Assembly (NCBI GenBank): GCA_020846575.1
Contig: JADLDQ010000403.1
Location: 1-22,062, forward strand
Reading direction: 5' to 3'
DNA length: 22,062 bases
Origin: Burkholderiales bacterium
GTDB taxonomy: Bacteria > Pseudomonadota > Gammaproteobacteria > Burkholderiales > SG8-39
Part shown: in pieces, positions 7,089-14,153 of the stretch
Position numbering within the stretch: the first letter of the stretch is position 1
Layout of the letters: each line of letters begins with the position of its first letter
Notes under the pieces: model-generated
The model's input: only the letters and a program-made list of their open reading frames with translations
Databases searched by the model: none
Told to the model about the DNA's origin: nothing
Translations under genes and position numbers: made by a program

Positions 7089-9747
7089 TGGCTATCCCCA
7101 ACACGTTGCTTGGCATGTCTCTTCGCGGCACCGGATCATCCTCGTCCGGTGCCTCCGGCTTGTCCGCCCTGGTCGTCAGGTGGAACGTCTTTCGCAACCA
7201 GGTCCATGCGTGCACGCAGGTATCCGGCGTGTCGTTGCCCGGGTCGCCCTTGATGAACGTGGCCGCGGCGCACTTCTCGATCACTTGGTCGGCCCATCGC
7301 CGGTCCATGTACCACACGCACCCGTCCTCGAGCACGACCGATGCGGCATGCGCCCTGGCCAGCTTGCTCCTGTCGGCAGACAGCGCCAGCACCGGCACGC
7401 CAGCACGCCTAAGCTCGTGGATCAGGCTGTGACCGCTCGACTTCTTCTCGACCAGCACTCGGTCGGCCCGGCTCGTCTTGTATCGCTCGATCGCGATGCG
7501 GCGCAGCTCGGGGAACTCTTTCTTGTCCTCCCACCAATCGAGCAGCATCACGCAATGCCGCGGGCCGGTCGTCGGCTTGCGCCACCTCGGCCTCTTCGGG
7601 TCCTGGAACTCGGTGGGAGCCGGCTCGTCGTAGACGAACACACCCCAGGACGTACAGGCCGAGAAGTCGTCTTCCTCGCCCTCCTCAAAGGCCGTGTCCC
7701 ACACGTCCACCACGTACTCGCACCGCGGCGGTTTGGCGTATGGCCAGCGCCGCCAGTGCTCCCGCTTGAGCACGGACCCTTCGTCGGGACGCGGGCGCTG
7801 CTGGTAGAGCGCGGTCCAGTTGCGCAGGCCCTGGCTTCGGCGCTCCTGCGCCAACATCTCCGGCGTGAACCACTCCGGCCAGAGAATGTCGCCGACCTTC
7901 CGGCCCAGGGGGTCATTGCGCCGATCCTCGTCGGTCTCGACCACGGCCACCAGGCACAGCACGTACCACTTCTCGCCGTCCTGCGCCGTCACCCACCCGG
8001 ACTCACCGGCCCACGTCTTCGGCAAGATGCGGCCGGCCGGGTCGTCGGGGTGCCAGCGCGTCGTGATGAATACGCCCCAGGCGCCGGGCTTCATCCTCGG
8101 CCGCAGGTCACCGAGCAGCCATTCCCAGGTGCTGTCGCGCACCGTCTTAGAGTCGGCGTCGCGCCGGCCGCGGATCAGGTCGTCGCAGATCCATCCGTCG
8201 CCGCGCCTGCCAGCGAACGGCTGCACCCCGGTAGCGTGATACTCCCCGCCGGCCTCAGTCTCCCAGTGTCCCGCTGCGCGCTGATCGGGTGCTAGGCCGG
8301 CGCCGAACACGCGACGATGAATGTCGCTCGCCACCATATTCCGCGCTCGCCGTCCGAATCTGTCGGCCAACTCCTGCGTCTGACTCGCGCAGATCAGCGA
8401 CTTCGCTGGGTGCCGGCCCAGGTACCACGCCGGGAACAGCGTCGATGCGTAGGTGCTGTTGTGCGTAGGCGTCATTGATCTGCCGCACAGAAACAAATGC
8501 GACGGAGAATCTACCTCGATGCAAACCGTATCCGCAGTTCCAGCCGGAGCGACATCTATGTATGTGTTCGGCGTCCTGAACTGATCTCTGCACAGCACAC
8601 GCTTGCGCTCCATCCGGGCCGCACCATCAAGATAGAATCCAACTCGATACACGGGGCCGCAGTCCTTTTCGTAAAGCATGGCACGGCCCTCTGTCCATCC
8701 AGCCTTCACGCCTAGTGAACGCACCAGCTCTCGCACTTGCTCGGCAAGTTCCTTGTTCGTGTTACAGAACGTCGAGCACCCGCGCTTTTTGCACACAGTC
8801 CCGTCGGTGTCGATCAACCCTTGCAGGAGCGCCAGCCGCTGCTTGGCAGAACCCCTCATGTACGCCACCGGAATGTGCTTGCGCCCGAACGTGTTGTGCA
8901 ACGGGTCATTCAGCAATCCGAGCTTTACGAACGCTGCGCGCACACCAAGGACACCAAACAACGTCGGAATCATCGTCGTCGATGTCTTATACCCAAGTCT
9001 CTCTATCTCTGCGCGCAGTGCGCCGATGTCATTCTCGGATGCTGTGATGCGGACCGATGTGCTGTGCCCATCTCCAAGCCACACCCCGAGCAGGTACGGG
9101 TCAATCGGCAGTTCAGCGTCCGGCAGTTCGAGTGCTGCTGCGCGCGCAATCATCGGTCGCTTTACGCGCCGCCGATGCAACTCCCACGTTTCCTTGATCT
9201 TGAACGGACGCCACGGACGGGACGCGAACCCACCCTTATTCGGTGCGCGCGGTTTTCCGCACAACCGCACCAGCCATTCGTGGTCACGGTCCGCGACGAT
9301 CTCGTCGCCGCAATCTGTGCGAACCGAAAACACTGGGCGGCCACGCCAAACCGGGCTTTTCCATGTCACGCGACATACCTGTCCGCGTTCGTCGAACACC
9401 CGATCCCCGACCTTCAGCGAGCCCATCGTTGTCCAGCCATCCGGCGTCGGGATCGGCGTGTCCAGCGCCAGCGCTTTCGCGCTGCCGGGCGGCGCCAAGA
9501 TCATCAGCCGACCTATCTCCCCGCGCTCGACCTCCTCCAGCTTCTCGACGATCAGTTGATGGTGCCGCGCCGGCACATACCGCGCTGGCAGAGGCATGCG
9601 CTCCATGCCGCGCAGATCGTCGTCGCCCTCGATCTCGGCTGGAATGTGCAGCCCGCAATAGACCGCCAGCCGGTCTCTGGCCTCCAGACACTCCAGCCGC
9701 TCAAGCTCGCCATCTATCTGGCGTAGCTCGTCAAGCTCCGCGTCCAC
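7069..9747 (-). CDS. Terminase large subunit, interrupted by an intein
   Basis: This 892-aa precursor packages DNA with an N-terminal ATPase and a C-terminal nuclease. The Walker A loop is split: PPGSAK ends at residue 91, and STYASTLFPAWYLG resumes at residue 431 after a 339-aa intein. The mature extein length of 553 residues is normal for the family. Walker B-like GDGWICDDLI lies near 516-525. Nuclease-domain acidic motifs follow (VWDTAFEEGEEDDF, VLVEKKSSG, DTPDTCVHAW). The start is GTG at 9747, just after the stop of the DUF5681-type gene, with no strong Shine-Dalgarno, so it is probably coupled. The ATPase cannot work until the intein is removed, because the intein separates the P-loop lysine from the following serine. 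Confidence 0.9.
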   Translation of the reverse strand: MDAELDELRQIDGELERLECLEARDRLAVYCGLHIPAEIEGDDDLRGMERMPLPARYVPARHHQLIVEKLEEVERGEIGRLMILAPPGSAKALALDTPIPTPDGWTTMGSLKVGDRVFDERGQVCRVTWKSPVWRGRPVFSVRTDCGDEIVADRDHEWLVRLCGKPRAPNKGGFASRPWRPFKIKETWELHRRRVKRPMIARAAALELPDAELPIDPYLLGVWLGDGHSTSVRITASENDIGALRAEIERLGYKTSTTMIPTLFGVLGVRAAFVKLGLLNDPLHNTFGRKHIPVAYMRGSAKQRLALLQGLIDTDGTVCKKRGCSTFCNTNKELAEQVRELVRSLGVKAGWTEGRAMLYEKDCGPVYRVGFYLDGAARMERKRVLCRDQFRTPNTYIDVAPAGTADTVCIEVDSPSHLFLCGRSMTPTHNSTYASTLFPAWYLGRHPAKSLICASQTQELADRFGRRARNMVASDIHRRVFGAGLAPDQRAAGHWETEAGGEYHATGVQPFAGRRGDGWICDDLIRGRRDADSKTVRDSTWEWLLGDLRPRMKPGAWGVFITTRWHPDDPAGRILPKTWAGESGWVTAQDGEKWYVLCLVAVVETDEDRRNDPLGRKVGDILWPEWFTPEMLAQERRSQGLRNWTALYQQRPRPDEGSVLKREHWRRWPYAKPPRCEYVVDVWDTAFEEGEEDDFSACTSWGVFVYDEPAPTEFQDPKRPRWRKPTTGPRHCVMLLDWWEDKKEFPELRRIAIERYKTSRADRVLVEKKSSGHSLIHELRRAGVPVLALSADRSKLARAHAASVVLEDGCVWYMDRRWADQVIEKCAAATFIKGDPGNDTPDTCVHAWTWLRKTFHLTTRADKPEAPDEDDPVPRRDMPSNVLGIANARKSA
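8458..9474 (-). mobile_element. LAGLIDADG intein inside the terminase P-loop (class 3-like)
   Basis: This segment encodes 339 residues, starting with Ala at precursor residue 92 and ending with the THN at residue 430; the next extein residue is Ser. The N-terminal splicing block is ALALDTPIPTPDGW and the C-terminal block is HLFLCGRSMTPTHN. The first residue is Ala instead of Cys or Ser. A Trp follows the block B His (DHEW, intein residue 67), a Cys sits in block F (residue 330) and a Thr lies just before HN (residue 337). That W-C-T set with a non-nucleophilic first residue is the known signature of class 3 inteins. Two dodecapeptide motifs of a LAGLIDADG endonuclease are present (LLGVWLGDG near 128 and LLQGLIDTDG near 216), so the element is probably active in homing. 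Confidence 0.88.
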
Positions 9748-9749
9748 GC

Positions 9750-10085
9750 TCAGGCTTTACGCGCCCTCTGAATCGGGACCACCTTCGCCAATCCCAGGCG
9801 CACGCTGCGCTCCTTGATCCGCTGGCGTATCGCCTCCTTGTCCTCTCCAGCGAATGCACCTGGATCACCGGACTCCTGCCGCTCCACGGGTCGCCCCCAT
9901 CCTCGATCCAGGATCGCTACGGCAGCGGCGACTCTGGGCTGGCCCTTGCCGTGCTTCGCCTCGTCGAGCAGGGCCATGATCGCCTCCTCGCTGTGCTGCT
10001 TCGCAAGGTCCTCGATGCGCCGCAGTTCGGGCGATTTTTTGGGGCGCCCGCCGGGGTTGCCAGATTTCCCAGGCTGGAATTTCAT
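9750..10085 (-). CDS. DUF5681-type protein, candidate small terminase
   Basis: This 111-aa protein begins MKFQPGKSGNPGGRPKKSPE, the signature of the DUF5681 family (F-PG-SGNP-GRPK). A helical region follows (EEAIMALLDEAKHGKGQ), then RVAAAVAILDRGWGRPV. It lies directly upstream of the large terminase with 2 bases between stop and start. Proteins of this type are frequent at this position and have been assumed to be DNA-binding small terminase or terminase-associated proteins, but I know of no proof for this sequence. The ATG at 10085 overlaps the previous gene's stop. Confidence 0.75.
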   Translation of the reverse strand: MKFQPGKSGNPGGRPKKSPELRRIEDLAKQHSEEAIMALLDEAKHGKGQPRVAAAVAILDRGWGRPVERQESGDPGAFAGEDKEAIRQRIKERSVRLGLAKVVPIQRARKA

Positions 10086-10600
10086 CTCGTCTCTCCATGT
10101 GGCCCGGCCACACGCAGCGTCGCGGCGCCCTCAGCCTTCGCGATCCCCACAGACGCCTCGACTGCCGCCGGGATCACCAGTCGCGACTCGAGGCGGGCGA
10201 TGCGCCTGATCCCCAGGTCCTCGCACCAGGTGCCAGAGATCGGCTCGAACACCGACCCGGAAGGCACTGGCGCGCCGTCCTCGACCTGCTCGGCTGTCGC
10301 TAGGACAGCACCGTACTGCCGCTCCTGAGACTCGCCGAACCTGATCTTCCACGGGTGCCGCCAGAACAGGACGTGGCCCTCATTGCCATGTGCATCCAGC
10401 ACCGGCCAGAAGCTCTCCGCGAAGGAAGCGCACAGCAACCCCTCGGCGTCCTCAACGTCCTCCGCCGCCACGGCGTAGGTCGCATAGGTCAGCCGAGTCA
10501 GGCCGCTGCGGCCATTCGGTAGATCGAAATACGCCTGTTGCGGCCCGACACAGCAAATAAACGCCCGCTCGAATACTGCGATCAGCTCGGCCGTCGTCAC
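10082..10600 (-). CDS. Phage hypothetical protein
   Basis: This is a protein of about 172 aa. I chose GTG at 10600 as the start because GAGGAGTGGGTAGC lies just before it, whereas the longer in-frame ORF to 10744 runs over another gene and has low-complexity Arg/Gly/Val translation. The protein begins with TTAELIAVFERAFICCVGPQ, and its middle has HVLFWRHPWKIRFGE. The C-terminal third looks like a globular protein with SGTWCEDLGIRRIARLES. No family was recognised. The stop overlaps the start of the DUF5681-type gene (ATGA), which places it in the packaging operon. Confidence 0.65.
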   Translation of the reverse strand: MTTAELIAVFERAFICCVGPQQAYFDLPNGRSGLTRLTYATYAVAAEDVEDAEGLLCASFAESFWPVLDAHGNEGHVLFWRHPWKIRFGESQERQYGAVLATAEQVEDGAPVPSGSVFEPISGTWCEDLGIRRIARLESRLVIPAAVEASVGIAKAEGAATLRVAGPHGETR

Positions 10601-10737
10601 GCTACCCACTCCTCGTGTACCGCCGCAAGCCACCCCTCCCACGCCTCGCGTGGTGACGCGCCAATGCCGTACACGCCACCCTTGGTGCCGCAGCTCCAAG
10701 TGCGCCACCTGGACAACCACCTGATGCGCGGCTTCAC
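10597..10737 (-). CDS. Small phage protein (46 aa)
   Basis: Translation from GTG at 10737 gives a protein starting KPRIRWLSRWRTWSC after the initiator. It then has GTKGGVYGIGASPREAWEGW, a pattern known from short phage proteins that end in an aromatic-rich helix. AGGAGGT lies 5 bases upstream, and the start overlaps the stop of the preceding gene (GTGA). The 3' end overlaps the start of the next gene. Function unknown. Confidence 0.6.
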   Translation of the reverse strand: MKPRIRWLSRWRTWSCGTKGGVYGIGASPREAWEGWLAAVHEEWVA

Positions 10738-11507
10738 GCCACACCTCCTACCATCTGTATCAGACAGTCCGCATCCGGCGACCGACGGTCGCGCCAGCGC
10801 AGCCGATTCAATCCGTAGAACAACGTCATATCTGGCAGCTCGTAGGCGACCTGGTACGGCCGCGGCTGACCCTCGACGCTGCCGAGCAAGTAGCTGGCCT
10901 GCGGGGCGTCGGAGCACACCACAGTGCAGCGGATGCGGCCCATCGCACGGTGCACGGACTCGCTCAGCCGGACCTGAGAGGCAAAATCTGGCGCCGCACG
11001 AAAAATGACGCGCACTCGCTCGCCGCCCTCGCAGTCCGCCTTGGCACCCTCGATCGCCGTCGCCAGGAGCGCCCTCAGCGTCTCGGCGCACGCCTCGTAC
11101 ATCGACTCGACCTGCATCGCCGTCGGGTCCGCCGCGGCGGTCGGCGTCTGAGCCATGACCAGGAAGGTCTCCGCTGGCGCGGAGGCCCACGGCGATTGAG
11201 TAGGGTCCGTCCCGGGGACGGACCCTCCGATAGTCGGCGCCGCTACCACGGACTCGACCGCCGGAGGAGCGGTTATGACCACCTCAGCCCCGAGGCCCCG
11301 GCAGAAGTCCATCAGCGCCACCGAGTAGCGCTGCTCGCGATCCAGGCTCTCGTCGATCGTCTCCGGCCCCTGGGTCACGCCAGAGTAGGGCTCATCGACT
11401 CCGCGCAGGCACAGCGTGCCCAGCGCCTCCTGGGCCGCGGTCATCCTCTGCGAGGCGAATGCCGCAGCCTGCGACATGGCGCGCTCCGCCGCCGCCTGGT
11501 CGATCAC
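10734..11507 (-). CDS. Phage hypothetical protein
   Basis: This is a protein of about 257 aa. GTG at 11507 is taken as the start: it overlaps the stop of the membrane-protein gene (GTGA) and has GGGAGG upstream. The frame is open further up to 11738, but there it lies over the membrane-protein gene and is Arg/Gly-rich shadow sequence. The N-terminal half is Ala/Gln/Glu-rich and helical (AAAFASQRMTAAQEALGTL). The C-terminal half has better-formed strands (VRVIFRAAPDFASQVRLSES, MGRIRCTVVCSD, MTLFYGLNRLRW). No family recognised. A perfect hairpin (11203-11225) lies inside the coding sequence and has a near-copy downstream of the upstream gene cluster. Confidence 0.6.
   Translation of the reverse strand: MIDQAAAERAMSQAAAFASQRMTAAQEALGTLCLRGVDEPYSGVTQGPETIDESLDREQRYSVALMDFCRGLGAEVVITAPPAVESVVAAPTIGGSVPGTDPTQSPWASAPAETFLVMAQTPTAAADPTAMQVESMYEACAETLRALLATAIEGAKADCEGGERVRVIFRAAPDFASQVRLSESVHRAMGRIRCTVVCSDAPQASYLLGSVEGQPRPYQVAYELPDMTLFYGLNRLRWRDRRSPDADCLIQMVGGVA
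11203..11225. repeat. Perfect 10-bp hairpin inside a coding region (copy 1)
   Basis: GGGTCCGTCC at 11203-11212 pairs with GGACGGACCC at 11216-11225 around a CGG loop. A second hairpin with the same outer stem and loop but two changed base pairs lies at 11798-11820. It falls in the codons for a GGSVPGTDP stretch. Its role is unknown. Confidence 0.6.
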
Positions 11508-11776
11508 GCGCGCCTCCCGTAGAGCAGATACAGGTTGCGCGCGACCACCCCGGCATACCCGGCCGAGATCAGCGCCCACCATCCTGGGCTCATGTCGGCC
11601 GCCGCCCAGAGCAGCGCGGCCACAGCCGCCCCTTTGGCGATCATCAGCGCGGCGTAGGGGCCGACGCGGGCGATCAGCGCCGCCAGCACCGGATTGAGCT
11701 CGCGCCCGCCGCGCTTGAGCATCTGATACGTCGTCCATCCGTCCGCCACGTACAGTCCGATCACGATCCAGATCAT
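11504..11776 (-). CDS. Small integral membrane protein
   Basis: This 90-aa protein has an N-terminal hydrophobic segment (MIWIVIGLYVADGW), a conserved-looking YQMLKRGGRELNPVLAALI stretch, and two further hydrophobic segments around residues 42-60 and 65-85 (ALMIAKGAAVAALLWAAAD and WWALISAGYAGVVARNLYLL). The pattern resembles small membrane proteins with a D-x-x-T...RG-x-E-x-NP signature (DUF5658-like). ATG at 11776 has GAGAGGGG upstream. Its stop overlaps the next gene's start. A holin function could be imagined because no other holin is obvious, but the gene is far from the lysis genes and that is speculation. Confidence 0.6.
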   Translation of the reverse strand: MIWIVIGLYVADGWTTYQMLKRGGRELNPVLAALIARVGPYAALMIAKGAAVAALLWAAADMSPGWWALISAGYAGVVARNLYLLYGRRA

Positions 11777-11797
11777 GCCGCCCCTCTCATGTGTTTA

Positions 11798-11820
11798 GGG
11801 TCCGCACCGGGTGCGGACCC
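11798..11820. repeat. Perfect 10-bp hairpin between genes (copy 2)
   Basis: GGGTCCGCAC at 11798-11807 pairs with GTGCGGACCC at 11811-11820 around a CGG loop. It lies between the 120-aa gene and the membrane-protein gene. It lacks a proper T run, so it is a weak terminator candidate. Compared with the hairpin at 11203-11225, both changed positions are compensated by changes in the opposite arm. Confidence 0.6.
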
Positions 11821-11824
11821 TCGG

Positions 11825-12187
11825 TCACGCCACCCTCTCGACACGGATGCTATCACCACGCCCCCGAGTACGCAGGCGCATGCCCACCCCACGCGCATAA
11901 CGGTAGATCACGGCCCGCACGCTCGGCCAGCGCGCCCGCGGGGCGGGCACAGTGAGCACCCCGCCCACCGGGACCACGCGCAGCCCATGCCGGCCGGCCG
12001 CCCCAATGCTACCTGCGGCGGGCTCGTACAGGCGATCCCCTGCCGCACGTATCAGCGCCTCGGCCGCCTCCTCACCGCGCGCCAGGCGCACCCCGGACAG
12101 GTACGCATCCCGGTCGGCCGGCGCTCGGCGCAGCAGCAGCTCTAGGTTGCGCTCCAGCCACTCCGACCTCACATCCATCGTCGTCAT
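11825..12187 (-). CDS. Phage hypothetical protein
   Basis: This is a 120-aa protein. ATG at 12187 follows a run of nine G on the minus strand that can serve as a loose ribosome binding site. The N-terminal part is helical and charged (MDVRSEWLERNLELLLRRAP). The C-terminal part is Arg/Val-rich (VIYRYARGVGMRLRTRGRGD), suggesting nucleic-acid binding, but no named motif is seen. It is the first gene of the leftward structural transcription unit and is divergent from the plus-strand operon, with the regulatory region between them. Confidence 0.55.
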   Translation of the reverse strand: MTTMDVRSEWLERNLELLLRRAPADRDAYLSGVRLARGEEAAEALIRAAGDRLYEPAAGSIGAAGRHGLRVVPVGGVLTVPAPRARWPSVRAVIYRYARGVGMRLRTRGRGDSIRVERVA

Positions 12188-12225
12188 ACCCCCCCCCTGA
12201 TATATCTCTGATCTCACAGCACATA

Positions 12226-12241
12226 CTGTACAAATTTACAG
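12226..12241. promoter_or_regulatory. LexA-type (SOS-box) operator
   Basis: CTGTACAAATTTACAG fits the proteobacterial LexA consensus CTG-N10-CAG, with the preferred CTGT and ACAG arms. It is the core of a larger palindrome whose ATACTGTA and TACAGTAT arms span 12223-12244. It ends 2 bases before the -35 element of the plus-strand promoter, so a bound repressor would block it. A phage repressor with similar specificity is the alternative reader. Confidence 0.7.
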
Positions 12242-12243
12242 TA

Positions 12244-12272
12244 TTGACAAATAGCGCATGATGCCCTATCGT
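12244..12272 (+). promoter_or_regulatory. Sigma70-like promoter for the plus-strand operon
   Basis: A perfect -35 TTGACA lies at 12244-12249 and a TATCGT -10 at 12267-12272, separated by 17 bases. The -35 directly abuts the LexA-type palindrome. The first gene starts at 12315. Confidence 0.65.
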
Positions 12273-12314
12273 CTGGGTGTCGGCGCGATCCCGCGCCCAA
12301 CAAGGAGGCAGATC

Positions 12315-12683
12315 ATGTACGAGCGGACTCTGCGGTACGGCAAAGGCTACTCGGGCAAGCTCGGCAACAAGTGCTGGATCGCCGCCATCCATGGCACAAG
12401 CAACCAGTACGGCCTGCAGCGCGCATTCATCGAGCCGGACAAAATCGAGCGCGAGCACTTCAATCGCCCGCGCACGATGATTGACTGCACCTGGTCGCTC
12501 GACGTCGGGCTGTACGAAGCGAGCGAAGGCGGCGAGCGCTGGTTTTTCGTCGTCAACATCAAGGACGGCGAGCACAAAGCATTCCGGCCGGACGAGGAGC
12601 GCGTCAAGGCGATGGCGAAGCTGATGGATGATGGCATGTCGGCTGAAGAAGCGCGCAAGGCCACCCGTCCCGTCAAGAGCTAG
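12315..12683 (+). CDS. Hypothetical protein, first gene of the SOS-box operon
   Basis: This is a 122-aa protein. ATG at 12315 has AAGGAGG 5 bases upstream, which decides the start against an earlier in-frame ATG at 12258 that would overlap the promoter. The sequence looks like a compact globular protein: YSGKLGNKCWIAAIHGTS, a middle with RTMIDCTWSLDVGLYEAS, and a helical C-terminus KAMAKLMDDGMSAEEARKA. No family recognised. It lies directly behind the operator/promoter and so should be the most strongly regulated gene of the operon. Confidence 0.65.
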   Translation: MYERTLRYGKGYSGKLGNKCWIAAIHGTSNQYGLQRAFIEPDKIEREHFNRPRTMIDCTWSLDVGLYEASEGGERWFFVVNIKDGEHKAFRPDEERVKAMAKLMDDGMSAEEARKATRPVKS

Positions 12684-12791
12684 GCCTGATTACAGTCCAC
12701 CCGTAGCCCCATTCCCCTGCGCCTGCCCACGCGGGCGGAGGGGAATGCCCCGCCAGCGGGCTTCGCTGGCCACTATGACCGGGAGATGACG
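12684..12791 (+). terminator. Two hairpins after the first operon gene
   Basis: ATTCCCCT at 12711-12718 pairs with AGGGGAAT at 12739-12746, with GC-rich inner pairing. A second stem (GCCAGC around 12752, GCTGGC near 12770) follows. Neither has a T run, so they may be attenuators, RNA-stability elements or a weak terminator before the following small genes. Confidence 0.45.
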
Positions 12792-12980
12792 ATGGCGATC
12801 CAAGCGTGCGAAGAGCATACGGACGAGTGCGTAGTATGCGGCGATGTCTGCGGCGAGCAAGATGCCGTCTGGGTAGAGGACCAGACGGAGAAAGAGGCTA
12901 TCGACGAAGCAGGATCAGCGGGCGCGCAGTGGGTGTGCGCAGCATGCGCGGCTGCGGCCGGGATCTGGCGCGCCTCCTGA
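12792..12980 (+). CDS. Small cysteine-rich (zinc-finger-like) protein
   Basis: This 62-aa protein contains CVVCGDVCGEQD and, about 30 residues later, WVCAACAAAAG. That gives two CxxC pairs that could hold one zinc ion, as in many small phage regulators. The ATG at 12792 is chosen over 12786 because GGGAG lies 6 bases before it. The rest is acidic (WVEDQTEKEAIDEAGS). Function unknown; a nucleic-acid- or protein-binding role is only inferred. Confidence 0.55.
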   Translation: MAIQACEEHTDECVVCGDVCGEQDAVWVEDQTEKEAIDEAGSAGAQWVCAACAAAAGIWRAS

Positions 12981-13052
12981 CTAGCGCCCCTACTGTTGCC
13001 CGCCCCGCGGGCAACGGCCGGGACGTTACCGGACCAACCACGAGAGGGAATC

Positions 13053-13172
13053 ATGAATGCACACACTGACCTAGCCGCCGCCCTGCGAGCCATGGCGCAA
13101 ACGCTGCCCGCATCGCTCTTCCGCGCCACTATCGCGAGCAAGATTCTGGCCACACTCACGTCAGGGGAATGA
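13053..13172 (+). CDS. Very small protein (39 aa)
   Basis: ATG at 13053 is preceded by GAGAGGGAATC. The product starts MNAHTDLAAALRAMAQ, continues with an amphipathic helix (TLPASLFRATIASKILATLT) and ends SGE. The stop sits in GGGGAATGA and overlaps the next gene's ATG region, the same coupling layout used by the following genes. That spacing supports translation; function unknown. Confidence 0.45.
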   Translation: MNAHTDLAAALRAMAQTLPASLFRATIASKILATLTSGE

Positions 13173-13174
13173 CC

Positions 13175-13441
13175 ATGAGCCGCATGTCCGAACTGCACGC
13201 CGACTACCAGCGAGCGCTCACCGCTCAGCGCGTCGCTATCGACGGCTACTCCGCGCTGCTATGCGATCGCGACCGCGCTAAGGCCCAGATCACCCGCCTG
13301 CGCGCCGCCCTGCGCCTTGTGATCCTCGACGCGGATCAACAGGACGGGGAGCGTTGGTGCCGCATCCGCGCCAGCACGGAGCTCGCCTGTCGCCAAGCGC
13401 TCCTCGAAACCGATTCAGCCGTTGAACCTCAAGGGGAATGA
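13175..13441 (+). CDS. Small helical hypothetical protein
   Basis: This 88-aa protein (MSRMSELHADYQRALTAQRV) is mostly helical with coiled-coil character around RDRAKAQITRLRAALRLVIL. ATG at 13175 is favoured by GGGG about 8 bases upstream; an ATG at 13169 in the same frame overlaps the previous stop. The stop again falls in GGGGAATGA just before the next ATG. No family recognised. Confidence 0.55.
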   Translation: MSRMSELHADYQRALTAQRVAIDGYSALLCDRDRAKAQITRLRAALRLVILDADQQDGERWCRIRASTELACRQALLETDSAVEPQGE

Positions 13442-13444
13442 ACA

Positions 13445-13699
13445 ATGTCACGCTATTACCGCATATCAGCCCCGTCCCGCTTTGGCGTTCGCACGCGCCA
13501 CTGCGAACATCTGCGCAAAGCGCAGGCCGCCGCCGTCGACATGTACCGCAAGGCGCGCGGCGCAAACATCCTCCCGCCGGAGGACCTCGAAATCAGAATC
13601 GAGTTTCAGCGCTTGATAGCGAGCGGCCCGAGCGCTGCCGAATGGGCAACCTGGGCCGTCTACCGCGAACCGCGCGGCTTCGCCGAGACGCAGGAATGA
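13445..13699 (+). CDS. Small basic hypothetical protein
   Basis: This 84-aa protein begins MSRYYRISAPSRFGVRTRHC and has a helical middle (LRKAQAAAVDMYRKARGANI). It ends in a Trp-rich segment (AAEWATWAVYREPRGF). ATG at 13445 follows AAGGGGAATGAACA, 3 bases after the previous stop. The net charge is positive, which fits a nucleic-acid-binding protein, but no motif is present. Confidence 0.55.
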   Translation: MSRYYRISAPSRFGVRTRHCEHLRKAQAAAVDMYRKARGANILPPEDLEIRIEFQRLIASGPSAAEWATWAVYREPRGFAETQE

Positions 13700-13971
13700 A
13701 CAAATCAGAACACGATATTGGATACGAGGCCGGATGGATCAATGCCGCAAGCGAAGCTTTGCGCCTCCTGAAAGCCCACATTGACCGCCTGGAACCCGGG
13801 CGACAGCGCAACATCCGCTTTGCGCTTGAAACCTTGGAATCCGCCGTCAAAACCAACCTGTTTGTCATGCGCGGCATCCCGTGGCCGGAAGAGTTTGATA
13901 CAACTCAGGATGATGAACATGTGCCATGCCCAATCTGCGCCGCCGTGAGAGAACAGGCCCTCGATTCATGA
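13696..13971 (+). CDS. Small hypothetical protein with a CxxC motif
   Basis: This 91-aa protein starts MNKSEHDIGYEAGWINAASE, is helical through residue 60 (RLLKAHIDRLEPGRQRNIRF) and ends with HVPCPICAAVREQALDS. The CPIC pair may be a half zinc site. ATG at 13696 overlaps the previous stop (ATGA), with GCAGGA upstream. No family recognised. Confidence 0.55.
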   Translation: MNKSEHDIGYEAGWINAASEALRLLKAHIDRLEPGRQRNIRFALETLESAVKTNLFVMRGIPWPEEFDTTQDDEHVPCPICAAVREQALDS

Positions 13972-14153
13972 GCGCGCGTCCGTCCTATCTCGTCTTGCTC
14001 GCGGTCGGCCTCGTGCTCGACCGCGGATACACCATTTCGGCCGCTGCCCGCAAGCACGGGGTCGCGATCACATCAGTCCGTCGCGCGCTCCGGAGGCTCG
14101 GCGAGCCTCCTAGACCGCCGGGCCGGATCAGCGACACACCTCGCGGTCGCTGA
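13968..14153 (+). CDS. Small helix-turn-helix-like protein
   Basis: This 61-aa protein contains GYTISAAARKHGVAITSVRR followed by ALRRLGEP. The spacing resembles the resolvase/transposase HTH (helix, G turn, recognition helix with S-V-R-R). ATG at 13968 overlaps the previous stop (ATGA). It could be a DNA-binding regulator closing the SOS-box operon. Its last 26 bases overlap the end of the convergent i-spanin gene, so the two transcription units collide tail to tail. Confidence 0.6.
   Translation: MSARPSYLVLLAVGLVLDRGYTISAAARKHGVAITSVRRALRRLGEPPRPPGRISDTPRGR

Larger units (their letters stand above)
12188..12314. promoter_or_regulatory. Divergent regulatory region
   Basis: The AT-rich 127-bp gap between divergent operons contains a LexA-type operator, a plus-strand promoter, a G9 tract (12189-12197 read on minus) and a ribosome binding site AAGGAGG at 12303-12309 for the first plus-strand gene. 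Leftward promoter elements are less clear; TTGTAC on the minus strand overlaps the operator, but no good -10 lies at the right distance. Confidence 0.65.

Noticed and set aside
2730..8295. Long plus-strand open frames opposite the scaffold, portal and terminase genes
   Set aside because: They are antisense shadows caused by high GC content; their translations are Arg/Pro/Ser-rich and lack ribosome binding sites, while the minus-strand genes carry clear family motifs.
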